Positions 17,329-27,079 of a stretch of DNA of 64,000 nt are shown in pieces. A model generated the notes under the pieces. That model was not told the DNA's origin, ran no database searches, and saw only the letters and a list, made by a program, of their open reading frames with translations. Both the position numbers and the translations under genes were made by a program. Source of the stretch: UKL13-2 sp038206765 (lineage in GTDB: Bacteria; Pseudomonadota; Gammaproteobacteria; Burkholderiales; Usitatibacteraceae); the NCBI GenBank assembly GCA_038206765.1, contig JBBRAM010000021.1:1-64000 (forward strand), read 5' to 3'. Each line of letters starts with the position of its first letter. Within the stretch, counting starts at the first letter, position 1.

Positions 17329-18557
17329 CCACGCTTTGGCATAACGCGAACGTCGCCACGATGTGCGATTCCAATTGGGGCATGATCGAGCGCGGCGCCG
17401 TGATTACGAATGGCAGCAACATCGTCTGGGTTGGTCGCGAACAAGATTGCCCGATAGAACACTTGCAACAAGTCACGACTAAACACAATCTCGGTAATCG
17501 TTTGCTTACACCAGGTTTAATCGATTGCCACACTCATCTGATCTATGGCGGTGATCGCGCTTGGGAGTTTGAACTGCGTTTGCATGGCGCGAGCTACGAA
17601 GAGATTGCCCGTGCAGGCGGCGGCATTCGCTCAACGGTTTCAGCAACACGGCAGGCGGGTGATGACGCGCTTTTTGAATCGGCATGCCAGCGCGCGCAAC
17701 AACTCATGCGTGAAGGTGTGACCACCATCGAAATCAAATCGGGATACGGGCTAACAGCGCATGATGAAGCCCGCATGCTGCGCATTGCGCGGCGGTTGGG
17801 TGAGCAGTTGGGCATTACCGTTCACACCACTTATCTTGCTGCCCATGCGGTTCCGCCTGAGTTTGAAGGGCGAGCTGATGATTACATCGACGCAAGCAAC
17901 CATTGGATGAGCGCACTTCATGCCGAAGGGCTCATTGATGCGGTAGACGCGTTTTGTGAGCGCATCGGTTTTACGCCCGTGCAAACGCGACGGGTGTTTG
18001 AGCGGGCACAACAGCTGGGGCTGCCCGTAAAACTTCATGCCGAACAATTGTCAGATCAGGGTGGGGCAGCGCTGGCCGCAGAATTTAATGCGTTGTCTTG
18101 TGATCATCTTGAGTATCTGAGTGCGGACGGTATTCGCGCGATGCAGAAGGCAGGCAGTGTGGCAGTGTTGCTACCTGGCGCGTTTTATTTTTTGCGTGAA
18201 ACCAAGTTGCCGCCGATTCAGGCATTGCGCGATGCAGGCGTGCCGGTCGCGATTGCCACCGACCACAATCCGGGTTCGTCGCCATGTCTATCGCCGCTAT
18301 TGATACTCAATATGGCATGCACATTATTTCGCTTAACGCCGACTGAAGCACTGCTGGGTATGACCGCAAACGCCGCATCTGCACTGGGCCTTGGGGCGAC
18401 GCATGGCACCATTGAAGTCGGCAAACGGGCGGATTTTGCAGTTTGGAACGTGGCGCATCCGAACGAATTGGCGTACTGGTTTGGCCATCATCCGTGTGAG
18501 CAAATTATCGTCGGTGGTGTAGTTCAAGAAACACATCGCGAGCAAAGTCATGATTGA
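17325..18557 (+). CDS. hutI: Imidazolonepropionase
   Basis: 410 residues of the amidohydrolase superfamily. It opens the ring of imidazolone propionate to give N-formimidoyl-L-glutamate. Metal-binding motifs: DCHTHL (about 66-71), the loop with GGGIRSTV, KLHAEQ (about 236-241) and IATDHNPGSSP (about 309-319). The start is a GTG at 17325 overlapping the hutD stop (GTGA), a coupled junction. The end overlaps hutG by 8 bp. Confidence 0.97.
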   Translation: MTTLWHNANVATMCDSNWGMIERGAVITNGSNIVWVGREQDCPIEHLQQVTTKHNLGNRLLTPGLIDCHTHLIYGGDRAWEFELRLHGASYEEIARAGGGIRSTVSATRQAGDDALFESACQRAQQLMREGVTTIEIKSGYGLTAHDEARMLRIARRLGEQLGITVHTTYLAAHAVPPEFEGRADDYIDASNHWMSALHAEGLIDAVDAFCERIGFTPVQTRRVFERAQQLGLPVKLHAEQLSDQGGAALAAEFNALSCDHLEYLSADGIRAMQKAGSVAVLLPGAFYFLRETKLPPIQALRDAGVPVAIATDHNPGSSPCLSPLLILNMACTLFRLTPTEALLGMTANAASALGLGATHGTIEVGKRADFAVWNVAHPNELAYWFGHHPCEQIIVGGVVQETHREQSHD

Positions 18558-19350
18558 AACCGCTTTTTTGCTGCATCGCGGAACATCGCCGCTGCTGGTG
18601 AGTCTGCCGCATATCGGGACGTTGATTCCGGAAAACATTAGGCATCGATTTTTGCCTCGTGCGCTGTTTTGCGAAGACACTGATTGGCATCTTGACCAGC
18701 TCTACAGCTTTGTGAACGTGATGGGTGCGAGTGTGCTTTCGCCGACGTATTCCCGCTACGTCATCGATCTAAATCGCCCGCCTGAAAACATGCCAATGTA
18801 TGCAGGCAACAACAATACCGAGCTCTGCCCCACGCGATTTTTTAGCGGCGATGCGTTGTACAACGACGGTAGTGCCCCCAATGAAAATGAAATTGCCGAG
18901 CGGCTGACGCACTATTGGCAGCCTTATCACGCAGCGCTGGCGGCGGAGCTCGCCCGCCTAAAATCTATCCATGGCTACGCGATTCTTTTTGATGGTCACA
19001 GCATTAAATCTGAATTACCGTGGTTGTTTGCCGGACGTTTGCCGGACTTAAATTTGGGGACGGTGAATGGCACGAGCTGTGATGCATCTTTACGCGATGC
19101 ATTGGCAGGTGTTTTGCAATCGCAAACCAAATTCACGCATGTCGTTGATGGCCGCTTCAAGGGCGGATACATCACGCGCCACTACGGCGCGCCCGGCAAT
19201 CACCTGCACGCAGTGCAATTGGAAATGAGTTGGCGCTGCTACATGCACGAGAGCCCACCATTTCATTACGATAAAAATCTAGCCGCCAACGTGCAGCCGC
19301 TCTTGCAAAGACTGATTGAGACCATGCTGAATTGGAAGCCCGATGCCTAG
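18550..19350 (+). CDS. hutG: N-formylglutamate deformylase
   Basis: 266 residues of the N-formylglutamate amidohydrolase family. It cleaves N-formylglutamate to formate and glutamate, the last step of the five-step pathway. Visible marks include LLVSLPHIGTLIP, CEDTDWHLDQLY, YVIDLNRPPE, ILFDGHSIKS with likely metal ligands, and GGYITRHYG. It is the deformylase (Pseudomonas) type, not the arginase-like formiminoglutamase also called HutG, which fits the presence of hutF. Both ends overlap neighbours by 8 bp, showing tight coupling. Confidence 0.96.
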   Translation: MIETAFLLHRGTSPLLVSLPHIGTLIPENIRHRFLPRALFCEDTDWHLDQLYSFVNVMGASVLSPTYSRYVIDLNRPPENMPMYAGNNNTELCPTRFFSGDALYNDGSAPNENEIAERLTHYWQPYHAALAAELARLKSIHGYAILFDGHSIKSELPWLFAGRLPDLNLGTVNGTSCDASLRDALAGVLQSQTKFTHVVDGRFKGGYITRHYGAPGNHLHAVQLEMSWRCYMHESPPFHYDKNLAANVQPLLQRLIETMLNWKPDA

Positions 19351-20788
19351 TGCAATTGTTAGCCCAAGGTTAAAACCAAAACGCCTCTGGGCGGCACGCG
19401 CATGGTTGGAAAGCGGTTGGGCTGAGCGCGTGCTGTTCACCATCGGAGACGACGGCCATTGGGCGAGTATCGTTGCCGATACCGATCAGCCGAAAGATGC
19501 AACCATCGTTAACGGTGCCGCATTGCCCGGTATGGTGAACGCGCACAGCCACGCATTCCAACGAGCATTTGCGGGGATGGCAGAGCGACGTGAATCTGGG
19601 AGCCAGAACACAAGCACAAGCGCAAATACGAACGCAAACACGAGCGATAATTTCTGGTCCTGGCGGGACCGCATGTACAGCGTGGCTTTGCGCATCACAC
19701 CCGATCAACTTGAAGCTATTGCCGCGCAATTGTTTATCGAACTGTTGCGCGGCGGCTATACCCAGGTTTGTGAGTTCCACTATTTGTTGCACGACCCGCA
19801 AGGTACGCCATACGACGATTCACTCAGGCTCTCTTGGTCGGTTGCCGATGCGGCTAGCACTGCCGGTATCGGTTTAACTATGCTGCCGGTGCTCTATGAA
19901 CGCGCCGGGTTTAATCAGCCAACTCTGCGCGATGATCAGCGCCGTTTTGCCAGCACACCCGCGAGTGTATGGGCGGCGCGGGAGGCTTTGCATCATTCCG
20001 GCAAGCCGTTGCTCAACGCCGGCGTGGCGATTCACTCGCTGCGGGCTGCCTCGCCACAATCCATCGCGGTGTTGCGTGATTTGACGACAGACGATACGGC
20101 TATCCACATTCACGTCAGCGAACAAATGCAGGAAGTAGAGGACTGCGTTGCCACGCTCGGCGCACGTCCTATCGCAAGGCTGGCGCAAGAAAAGCTGCTT
20201 GATTCGCGCTGGCAACTCGTTCATGCGACGCATACTGTCGAGAGCGAAATCGCTTCAATCGCCAGTACTGGCGCGGGGTTTGTGGTTTGCCCCAGTACCG
20301 AGGCGAACTTGGGTGATGGCTTTTGTGATCTGCCAAATTGGCTCGGGAGCAGCATACGGATGTCGATCGGCTCCGACAGCCACATCACCCGCGATTGGCG
20401 CGAAGAACTGCGTTTATTGGAATACGGCCAGCGTTTGCAAAAACGACAGCGCAATATCAGCGCATCAATCGCTACGCCCTCAACCGCCGAACGGTTATGG
20501 CAGCGATCGCAAACCGGCGGCGCGGCGGCGGCCGGTTTCAAGCAATGGGGGCTCGCCGTTGGGGCAAGGGCGGATCTGCTAGTTGTAAGTTCTGATGATG
20601 CCCACCTGCTCGGCATCCCCGATTTGCAATTAATGGATGCGCTCGTGTTTTCCAGCCCCTCGAGCCCTTGGCGCGATGTGATGGTGGCAGGGCAATGGGT
20701 GGTGCGCGATCATCATCACGCGAATGCTGCGTCCGTTGCGGATCGATTTGCAAAAGCGATGCGGGAAATTTGGACCCCGAAACAATAA
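19343..20788 (+). CDS. hutF: Formimidoylglutamate deiminase
   Basis: 481 residues, amidohydrolase superfamily. It removes ammonia from N-formimidoylglutamate to give N-formylglutamate for HutG. Motifs: NAHSHAFQRAFAGMAERR (metal site and signature), FHYLLHDPQG, HIHVSEQ, HATHT and SIGSDSH. A low-complexity stretch SQNTSTSANTNANTSD (about residues 88-103), encoded by degenerate 6-bp repeats (about 19608-19646), interrupts the normal link between AERR and the FWSWRDRMY motif. HutF and HutG together show the five-step route. It is the last gene of the rightward hut operon. Confidence 0.96.
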   Translation: MPSAIVSPRLKPKRLWAARAWLESGWAERVLFTIGDDGHWASIVADTDQPKDATIVNGAALPGMVNAHSHAFQRAFAGMAERRESGSQNTSTSANTNANTSDNFWSWRDRMYSVALRITPDQLEAIAAQLFIELLRGGYTQVCEFHYLLHDPQGTPYDDSLRLSWSVADAASTAGIGLTMLPVLYERAGFNQPTLRDDQRRFASTPASVWAAREALHHSGKPLLNAGVAIHSLRAASPQSIAVLRDLTTDDTAIHIHVSEQMQEVEDCVATLGARPIARLAQEKLLDSRWQLVHATHTVESEIASIASTGAGFVVCPSTEANLGDGFCDLPNWLGSSIRMSIGSDSHITRDWREELRLLEYGQRLQKRQRNISASIATPSTAERLWQRSQTGGAAAAGFKQWGLAVGARADLLVVSSDDAHLLGIPDLQLMDALVFSSPSSPWRDVMVAGQWVVRDHHHANAASVADRFAKAMREIWTPKQ

Positions 20789-20857
20789 TCTCTGCTGCTC
20801 TAAACCGCGGTGCTCGGTGGCTAAACACTATTTGCCAAAACACTTCGTGCCTGGGCA

Positions 20858-21616
20858 TTAACTAGCTGAACTAAACCACTGCAACCAAACGCCCGCCACC
20901 AAATAGCAGCTGCCCGTCACCATCACCGTTCCGCGCGTCCATTTGCGGAAATGGGCATCACTCATTTTATCGAGCGCTTTTCGGGATAGATTGGTGCCGA
21001 TCATGGCGAGCATGACCGCGCCGATCGCAACCCACCATTCGACGTTGCCATGCGCGCTATTGAGCAGCACGCCGAAATAAATGATCTTCAAAATATGGCC
21101 GAAGCTCTGAGTGCTCGCTTTGGTCGCTACCACTTGTTTACGATCCATACTTGAATGAATATAAAACACATCGAGAAGCGGTCCTGAAATTCCCGCCACC
21201 AATTGAATCGCTGTGCAGGTTAATCCGCAGAGCAGCGGCTGGCCGGGCTTGTCGACATTAAATTTCAAGTTCTGCGGCAGCAAAAAGCTGATGAACGGGG
21301 TCGCGCCCAGCAGCAGATAGGCAACTGGTTTGCTCGCCGATAATTGGATAAAACTAAACGCCGCCAACACAATCAGCGCCCCGAGTGCGGTACCGCGAAA
21401 CACCCGCCAATTCACATTGTTCCGCCACAGCCAAGCCCGCCAACCATTCGCCGCCATTTGCGTCACACCGTGCAACATCATCGCCTGCGGGAGCGGTAAA
21501 AATGCCAGCAATACGCCCATCAAAATCATCCCGCCCGCCATGCCAAGGATGCCGGAAATAAAGGAGGTGACGACAATTGAGGCGGCAATGATAGTGATGG
21601 CGATTAGGGATGGCAT
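20858..21616 (-). CDS. Sulfite exporter TauE/SafE family permease
   Basis: 252 residues with about seven hydrophobic segments and the glycine-rich N-terminal repeat ISGILGMAGGMILMGVLLAFLP-type motif (about 18-39; written here by its pattern). TauE/SafE proteins move small anions such as sulfite, sulfoacetate or related organic acids across the inner membrane. The substrate cannot be read from sequence. It is convergent with hutF, 70 bp apart, and is not part of the hut operon. It begins MPSLIAITIIAASIVV, consistent with a membrane start. Confidence 0.88.
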   Translation of the reverse strand: MPSLIAITIIAASIVVTSFISGILGMAGGMILMGVLLAFLPLPQAMMLHGVTQMAANGWRAWLWRNNVNWRVFRGTALGALIVLAAFSFIQLSASKPVAYLLLGATPFISFLLPQNLKFNVDKPGQPLLCGLTCTAIQLVAGISGPLLDVFYIHSSMDRKQVVATKASTQSFGHILKIIYFGVLLNSAHGNVEWWVAIGAVMLAMIGTNLSRKALDKMSDAHFRKWTRGTVMVTGSCYLVAGVWLQWFSSAS

Positions 21617-22315
21617 GCGTCGTTTTGAAGCTTGCGGTAGATTCCGAGGCTATTTTGCCTGGCCCTATTTTACGCAAATATAGCGCGCAACCAGAAGCCG
21701 AGCGCCAGCCGGTTGTTTGGCAAACGAATGCGGTGATACCGGCGGCACGGGCTGCGGTTGCGAAGCGAGAATCGCGCTATAGCCAGCAAAAATAGTAGTG
21801 GTTCGGTACCGGCCTAACCATCGGCGCTGCTAACGATTGGTACTGACGCGGCGTTTGCGGCGGTGTGCAATGCAATTGGGCGTATTTTGTAACTGTCTTT
21901 GCGCGGTTTTTGTTTCGGCAACTATTTCTATTTTAATACCCGCTCCCATTGCCGCTACTTTTTGTTCACGCGTACCGCGATTGCCACTACTTTGTTATAG
22001 TTCGACAACGATTTTCTCCCGCGGCGTCTGCCGTCAATGTTTCTGGCGACGCATGCTTTAAAAATCACTCCTGCAATCACTCCTGCAATCGCTCCTGCAA
22101 TCGCTCCTGCGGCCGCTGCTGACGTTGCGTCAAATGCGCTATCGATGCGTCCACTATTGCTCTTTGCGACGTCTTTGTTAACAGCACAATCGCGAAGGCA
22201 GGCAAATTGGTGGTTGAGAGTTTTCAAAGCAGCAGGCGACAAATGGCAATTCTGCTGCATCCATAAAACCGATTGATCCCAACCAAGCGAATCGCTGCAA
22301 TCTTTTTACTCCCCT
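21617..22315 (+). other. Intergenic stretch, no convincing gene
   Basis: About 700 bp between divergent genes. Short overlapping open frames on both strands are low in complexity and driven by the 12-bp repeat. Nothing recognisable otherwise. Confidence 0.5.
22063..22110 (+). repeat. 12-bp tandem repeat, four copies
   Basis: AATCACTCCTGC twice, then AATCGCTCCTGC twice, with no interruption. Confidence 0.92.
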
Positions 22316-23353
22316 ATGGCAAACAGAATAATTACGTTAGCAAAACGGCTCACCAAACTCTATATTGCGGCAGTGACGGCCATCATACTGATCATCTCCG
22401 TCGGCTATGCAATTGGGCCGGAATATCACTGGTCGATTGCTTATTTGCAGTACGTTCCGTATTACCTTTTTTGTGCGCCAGTGCTGGTTGCAGTCTTGCT
22501 GTCGTTGGGGTGTTCGCGGCGATGGCGATTCGCCTCAATCGCCGCGCTAGTACTGGTTCTTACAGTTATCATGGGGCTTGCCACTGGCTGGCCGGATGAC
22601 GGTGCGGAGCGCATTCGCGTCATGACGTTTAACGTCAAGGATTACATCACCATTAATCAGAGCGAGGGGCTTGATGCGATTATTGACGAAGTAAATTTGC
22701 ACGATCCTGATGTTTTGGTGCTTCAAGATGCAGTAAAAATTAACGCGCGTTGGGAAGAAAAATCGCCCGCGGTGCTGCCGCTATTTGCGGATAAAAATGT
22801 TTACACCTTTGGTCAATACGCCGTCATCAGCCGCTACCCGCTCAAGGATTGCGGCAAGGGCTCTATTTCGTTCCGCGCTGTGGCGCATACCTATGTGCAT
22901 TGTGTATTGGTGACGGGGTTCACGCAGATCGACCTATATACAGCGCACCTGCTTACGCCGCGTGAGGGCCTCAATGCAGTTCGTCATGAAAATAGGGGAG
23001 CAATCTCGACTTGGCAGGAAAACATTGATGACCGGATGACGCAGGCGCAGAGCCTTGCTGGCGATCTACAAAAAAGTATACGACCGGTTATTTTAGCGGG
23101 TGATTTCAATGCGCCGGATCGCTCGCTAGTTCTGCGCACGCTAATGGGTAACCGTCTTCGCGACGCTTACGCGAGCGCCAGCGTCGGCTTCGGCTTCACC
23201 TACGGCCATTCATTCAAACCGGGCATATCGTTCCTAAGGCTCGATCATATTTTGGTCGACCCAAGTATTGGCGTGGCGCAATGCTACGCGGGCAGCAAAG
23301 AAGTGTCACCACACCGCCCAGTGATTGCCGATTTACTATTGAAACGGCAGTGA
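22316..23353 (+). CDS. Membrane-anchored endonuclease/exonuclease/phosphatase family protein
   Basis: 345 residues. Three hydrophobic helices occupy residues ~1-100 (around AAVTAIILIISVGYAI, PYYLFCAPVLVAVLL and ASIAALVLVLTVIMGL). The EEP (DNase I-like) domain follows: VMTFNVKDY (about 103), DPDVLVLQDA in place of the usual LQE motif, LAGDFNAP (about 258-265) and a final RLDHILV. The catalytic domain would face the periplasm. The family includes nucleases, phosphodiesterases and sphingomyelinase-like hydrolases; the substrate is unknown. In the usual metal-binding LQE motif the glutamate is replaced by Asp (LQDA), which may still bind metal. Confidence 0.85.
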   Translation: MANRIITLAKRLTKLYIAAVTAIILIISVGYAIGPEYHWSIAYLQYVPYYLFCAPVLVAVLLSLGCSRRWRFASIAALVLVLTVIMGLATGWPDDGAERIRVMTFNVKDYITINQSEGLDAIIDEVNLHDPDVLVLQDAVKINARWEEKSPAVLPLFADKNVYTFGQYAVISRYPLKDCGKGSISFRAVAHTYVHCVLVTGFTQIDLYTAHLLTPREGLNAVRHENRGAISTWQENIDDRMTQAQSLAGDLQKSIRPVILAGDFNAPDRSLVLRTLMGNRLRDAYASASVGFGFTYGHSFKPGISFLRLDHILVDPSIGVAQCYAGSKEVSPHRPVIADLLLKRQ

Positions 23354-23583
23354 ACGCTTGACCAATATGTTTAGTCGGGCGTCTCATCGCAGCGGGCGTG
23401 CTCCCGATAAGGGCTGCTTTAGCAGATTGCAAATAGTGTCAATTATTCAAATAAGCCTCTCAGGCTGAGTTCCGGTATGGCACAATTTGGCGAAGCTCCC
23501 GACATGTACGCGCATGCCGAACCGGCTGAGAAAACAAACAAAAATAACTAAAGTACCCGAAAACAACAGGACAACAAAACAAC

Positions 23584-25326
23584 ATGAACGTGCAATTCAA
23601 TCGCTTCTATCGTTACGCAGAGTTCTCGCAAATCCTCCACGATTACGTGAATACATTCCCGGATTTGCTCAGTCTTGAAAGTATTGGCAAAAGCCATGAA
23701 GGCCGCGATATTTGGGTTGTCACCGCAACGAATCGAAAATCGGGTGTGGCCGCTGATAAGCCTGCTTATTGGGTTGATGCGAATATCCATGCCAGCGAAT
23801 TAGCTGGTGGTGCTGCTTCGCTTTATTTGATCGATACGTTGACCAAACAATACGGTAAACGCGAAGACATTACCCGTTGTCTTGACACCCGCGCATTCTA
23901 CATCTGCCCGCGCATGAACCCGGATGGTGCGGAATGGGCCATGCAGGACACCCCGAAAATCATTCGTTCTGGAACGCGCCCCTATCCGTTCGACGAAGAG
24001 GCCATTGACGGCCTGGACATTGGTGATGTTGACGGCGATGGCCGCATTTTATCGATGCGGATTCCCGACCAAAACGGCAACTGGAAGTGTCACGAGACCG
24101 AGCCGCGCCTGATGGTGCCACGCGAGCCGACTGAATACGGCGGCACGTACTACCGGATGCTTCCCGAGGGCACATTGCGCGATTACGACGGCTATACCGT
24201 GAAGGTCAATAAAGATAAACAGGGCTTAGATTTGAATCGTAATTTCCCATCCGGCTGGCGGCAGGAATTTGAACAACCTGGTGCGGGGCCATATCCAACA
24301 TCCGAACCGGAAGTGCGCTCAGTGGTGCATTTCATTACCCATCATCCCAATATTACGGGCGGCACCTCATTTCATACCTGGAGCGGTGTGTTGCTCCGGC
24401 CGTCAGCATCATCGCCCGATGAGGATATGCCAGCTGAGGATCTGTGGGCTTACAAAGAGCAGGGCGCGATGGGTGAAAAGCTCACCGGCTATCCGGCGAT
24501 CAGTATTTATCACGAGTTTCGCTATCACCCCAAAGACGTCATCACCGGCGCTTTCGATTGGATTTATGAGCATCTTGGTTTGTATGAATGGACCATCGAA
24601 ATCTGGTGCCCGATGCGCGAAGCGGGCGTTACGGATTACAAATATATTGACTGGTTCCGGGATCATCCGGTGGCAGATGATTTGAAGATGCTCGCTTGGG
24701 CGGACAAAGAATTGGCTGGGCGCGGCTACGTCGAATGGAAAAAATTTATCCACCCGCAGTTGGGCGAAATCGAAATCGGCGGCTGGGACAAAATTTACGC
24801 ATTCCGCAACCCGCCACCCCATTTGTTAGAGCGCGAAATCGCAAAGTTCCCCGATTGGCTGCTTTACAACACCATGATCTCGCCCAAGCTCGAGCTAGTC
24901 GATGCAAAAGCCAGCAAGATTGCCGACAATACCTACCGCATCACCTTGGCAGTTCAAAACACCGGCTATTTGCCCAGCTATGTTTCCAAGAGGGCATTGG
25001 CGAATAAACAAAGCCGGGGAGTGATTGCCGAAATCACGATGCCAGCGGGCAAGCGAGCCTCACTGGTGTCGGGGAAATCCCGCGTGATGATGGGTGAGCT
25101 CGAAGGCCGCGCCTACAAACATACGTTGATGAGTTTTTGGACCGACACCGCGCCGACAGCAGATCGGTCGGTTTGTGAGTGGGTGGTGAAGGTTGATGCT
25201 GACAACGCCGACAACGCTGACAATGCCGACAGCGCCACCAATGCACCATCGGCCGCGATCGAAATCAACATCGTTGCCAAACATGAAAAATCAGGCGTAG
25301 TGCGGGCGACTGTCCTACTGCTGTAG
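23584..25326 (+). CDS. M14-family zinc carboxypeptidase
   Basis: 580 residues. Zinc ligands are H69 and E72 in IHASELAGG and H264 in TSFHTWSG. The arginine-rich segment LDLNRNFPSGW and the C-terminal WTIEIWCP (general-base glutamate) match M14. There is no signal peptide, so it is probably cytoplasmic and may trim peptides. The catalytic part takes the first ~390 residues. The tail (~410-580) looks beta-sandwich-like, with an in-frame Asp-Asn-Ala repeat (25201-25236, four 9-bp units). It stands alone on the plus strand. Confidence 0.9.
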   Translation: MNVQFNRFYRYAEFSQILHDYVNTFPDLLSLESIGKSHEGRDIWVVTATNRKSGVAADKPAYWVDANIHASELAGGAASLYLIDTLTKQYGKREDITRCLDTRAFYICPRMNPDGAEWAMQDTPKIIRSGTRPYPFDEEAIDGLDIGDVDGDGRILSMRIPDQNGNWKCHETEPRLMVPREPTEYGGTYYRMLPEGTLRDYDGYTVKVNKDKQGLDLNRNFPSGWRQEFEQPGAGPYPTSEPEVRSVVHFITHHPNITGGTSFHTWSGVLLRPSASSPDEDMPAEDLWAYKEQGAMGEKLTGYPAISIYHEFRYHPKDVITGAFDWIYEHLGLYEWTIEIWCPMREAGVTDYKYIDWFRDHPVADDLKMLAWADKELAGRGYVEWKKFIHPQLGEIEIGGWDKIYAFRNPPPHLLEREIAKFPDWLLYNTMISPKLELVDAKASKIADNTYRITLAVQNTGYLPSYVSKRALANKQSRGVIAEITMPAGKRASLVSGKSRVMMGELEGRAYKHTLMSFWTDTAPTADRSVCEWVVKVDADNADNADNADSATNAPSAAIEINIVAKHEKSGVVRATVLLL

Positions 25327-25643
25327 TCCACCGATGGCATTGGGCGATGGGTGATTTATCGTGAATTGAGTGCGTTATTCGCCCCTTGCCAACGCTGGCA
25401 GGACCTACTAGGCGCAAGACGCGGATTGACAGCGTATTTCGGATTAGAAACCCACTTTTGAAACCTAGGTGTAAAAATCCAGGCGCAAAAACAACTTTCC
25501 GGAAGCACGGTTGTGGAAACACCGTTGCGTTTGCGACACAACTATTAACAAATCATTGATGAAAGTTGTCAAAAGTTAGCCCACAATTGATTTTTAAAAT
25601 CACTCCACTAGTTGTTTTCTTAATTGTGGTTCTGGCTGGTTTA
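25327..25643 (+). other. Intergenic stretch, nothing clear
   Basis: About 317 bp. The only notable point is that the frame of the next gene stays open leftward to a TTG at 25566, through a hydrophobic stretch. Confidence 0.45.
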
Positions 25644-26048
25644 ATGCCTTACAACTTTCATCTCTATCCCGAACGCGCCCTTTTTCTGGTGACCTGTAAA
25701 GGCGTCATCACTGAGGACGACCTTTATGATTTTCGTGCCACAGTTTTGGCCGAGACGCGCCTGGAGAAAGCGACGAAGCGTTTGTACGATGCGCGCCAAG
25801 TCACCGGTTTCACCTTTTCGTCTTTCACGCTCTGGCGAATGCTGTCTAACGGGCGCGCCCCCGCAGAGACCCAACGCGCATTTGTGCTGGCACATCCAAG
25901 CATCAATAATTTGTCAATTCGTATCGCGCTCAAGCTCTCCAGCAAGGGGCGGCACTCAAAGGTTTATTTCGATATGAATGAAGCGCTTAGCTGGCTGGGC
26001 TTGGCCCACGACGAGGTCTACCCTAATCATGTCGCGGCCCTCGCGTGA
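25644..26048 (+). CDS. SpoIIAA/STAS-like domain protein
   Basis: 134 residues from the ATG at 25644. The pattern matches SpoIIAA-like proteins (PF11964 type): MPYNFHLYPERALFLVTCKGVIT..., a D-L-Y-D-F helix, RLYDARQVTGF, and a final Y-F-D-M-N-E-A-L-S-W-L-G-L. In other bacteria such domains bind nucleotides or lipids or act in signalling; no partner is visible here. A longer version from the TTG at 25566 would add a hydrophobic segment (LVVFLIVVLAGLM) and a membrane anchor. I prefer the ATG because family members start at this strand. Confidence in the exact function is low. Confidence 0.65.
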   Translation: MPYNFHLYPERALFLVTCKGVITEDDLYDFRATVLAETRLEKATKRLYDARQVTGFTFSSFTLWRMLSNGRAPAETQRAFVLAHPSINNLSIRIALKLSSKGRHSKVYFDMNEALSWLGLAHDEVYPNHVAALA

Positions 26049-26378
26049 CTCGTTACTCGTAGCTCCCGACGCGTAACCCAAAGAGCCGTTAAACTATTCG
26101 GCAAAGTGAAGCAATAAATCTGGGTTTTCGATAAACCCCACCACGTTGCCAAACAACCCAACACCGTACCCACCTGTCGTTTTAGGCTTGCTTTCAGCCG
26201 CTAAGCGGCTAGGCATCTAAGCGTCTGAGGTTTGCTTTGCCAATTGGGCGTCTCGCGGCTAAAAAAATCTTTTTGGGGGGGGCTTGAAAACGGTTTTGCA
26301 ATTCTTATTTACGCGTTAGAGGTGCTCAAACGAGGCCTCTTTTGACCATATCGCTAATTTTTTTGAAGGGATATAACC
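26049..26378 (+). promoter_or_regulatory. Upstream region of ibpA with possible heat-shock elements
   Basis: 330 bp without a gene. CTTGAAAA at 26283-26290 matches a sigma-32 -35 box, but no clear CCCCAT -10 follows. CTCTTT (26337-26342) can pair with GAAGGG (26365-26370, the ribosome-binding site of the next gene) in six pairs, two of them G-U. That is a plausible weak RNA thermometer. A perfect AGCCGC-TAA-GCGGCT hairpin lies near 26197-26211. Confidence 0.4.
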
Positions 26379-26831
26379 ATGCGTACATTTGATTTTGCCC
26401 CACTGTATCGTTCTGCGATCGGCTTCGACCGCCTGGCTCAGTTGCTTGATGGCCAAAATGTTGATCCACAGCCGACCTACCCCCCCTACAACATCGAACT
26501 GGTCGCCGACGACAAATACCTGATTACGATGGCTGTTGCCGGCTTTGACCGTTCCGAGTTGGAACTAGAAGTCGAGCGCGATACCTTGAAGATCACCGGT
26601 CGCAAACAGCGCGATGAACAAGCCAAAACCTATCTGCATCGAGGCATTGCAGCGCGCAATTTTGAGCATCGGTTTCAGATCGCCGACCATGTCAAGGTGG
26701 TTAGTGCAAAAGTGGCGTCCGGCCTGCTCAATATCGAGCTGGTTCGCGAAATTCCGGAGGCCATGAAGCCGCGCAAGATTAGCATTGACGGCGACAATAA
26801 CGTCCAGCGCCTCGAGCGCCATGCGGCCTGA
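26379..26831 (+). CDS. ibpA: Small heat-shock protein (Hsp20, IbpA-like)
   Basis: 150 residues with the alpha-crystallin domain at about 38-130. Its N-terminus (MRTFDFAPLYRSAIGFDRL) closely follows enterobacterial IbpA, and the domain contains PPYNIELV, VAGFDRSELELEVE, RGIAARNFEHRFQIADHV and GLLNIELVREIPE. ATP-independent chaperones of this class bind denatured proteins in the cytoplasm and hold them for refolding. GAAGGG 8 bp before the ATG is the ribosome-binding site and may be masked by RNA structure at low temperature. A strong terminator follows. The next gene is the periplasmic protease DegP, so this looks like a stress neighbourhood. Confidence 0.93.
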   Translation: MRTFDFAPLYRSAIGFDRLAQLLDGQNVDPQPTYPPYNIELVADDKYLITMAVAGFDRSELELEVERDTLKITGRKQRDEQAKTYLHRGIAARNFEHRFQIADHVKVVSAKVASGLLNIELVREIPEAMKPRKISIDGDNNVQRLERHAA

Positions 26832-26842
26832 GTAAGCGCATC

Positions 26843-26888
26843 GGCCACATAGGGCCACATAGGGCCACATAGGCTACATAGGCTACCC
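26843..26888 (+). repeat. 10-bp tandem repeat after ibpA
   Basis: GGCCACATAG three times (26843-26872), then GCTACATAG and a partial copy. It lies between the ibpA stop and its terminator, so it is transcribed. Confidence 0.9.
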
Positions 26889-26899
26889 AGCCTGGATCC

Positions 26900-26940
26900 A
26901 GCCGCCGGGGAAAGTTCCCGGCGGCTCATTTTCTTTTTTT
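26900..26940 (+). terminator. Rho-independent terminator of ibpA
   Basis: AGCCGCCGGG (26900-26909) pairs perfectly with CCCGGCGGCT (26917-26926). ATTTTCTTTTTTT follows. Confidence 0.93.
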
Positions 26941-27079
26941 CGTTTCTACGCCGTGTCGGGCGATTTTCGGAACGCCTTGCGAACTTTTCGACGCTGATTG
27001 CGCTCTACGCAAAACGGGTTTGAACCGCATCCCCGCTCGCGGGAATTGGCATTGAACATTTTTTTATCGAGGTGAAATT

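Noticed and set aside
22063..22110. Regular repeats considered as a CRISPR array
   Set aside because: The 12-bp units are adjacent with no spacers; this is a simple tandem repeat. No cas genes are visible in the window.
21837..22276. Overlapping short frames on both strands upstream of the EEP gene
   Set aside because: They are driven by the 12-bp repeat and have no conserved domain or start signals.
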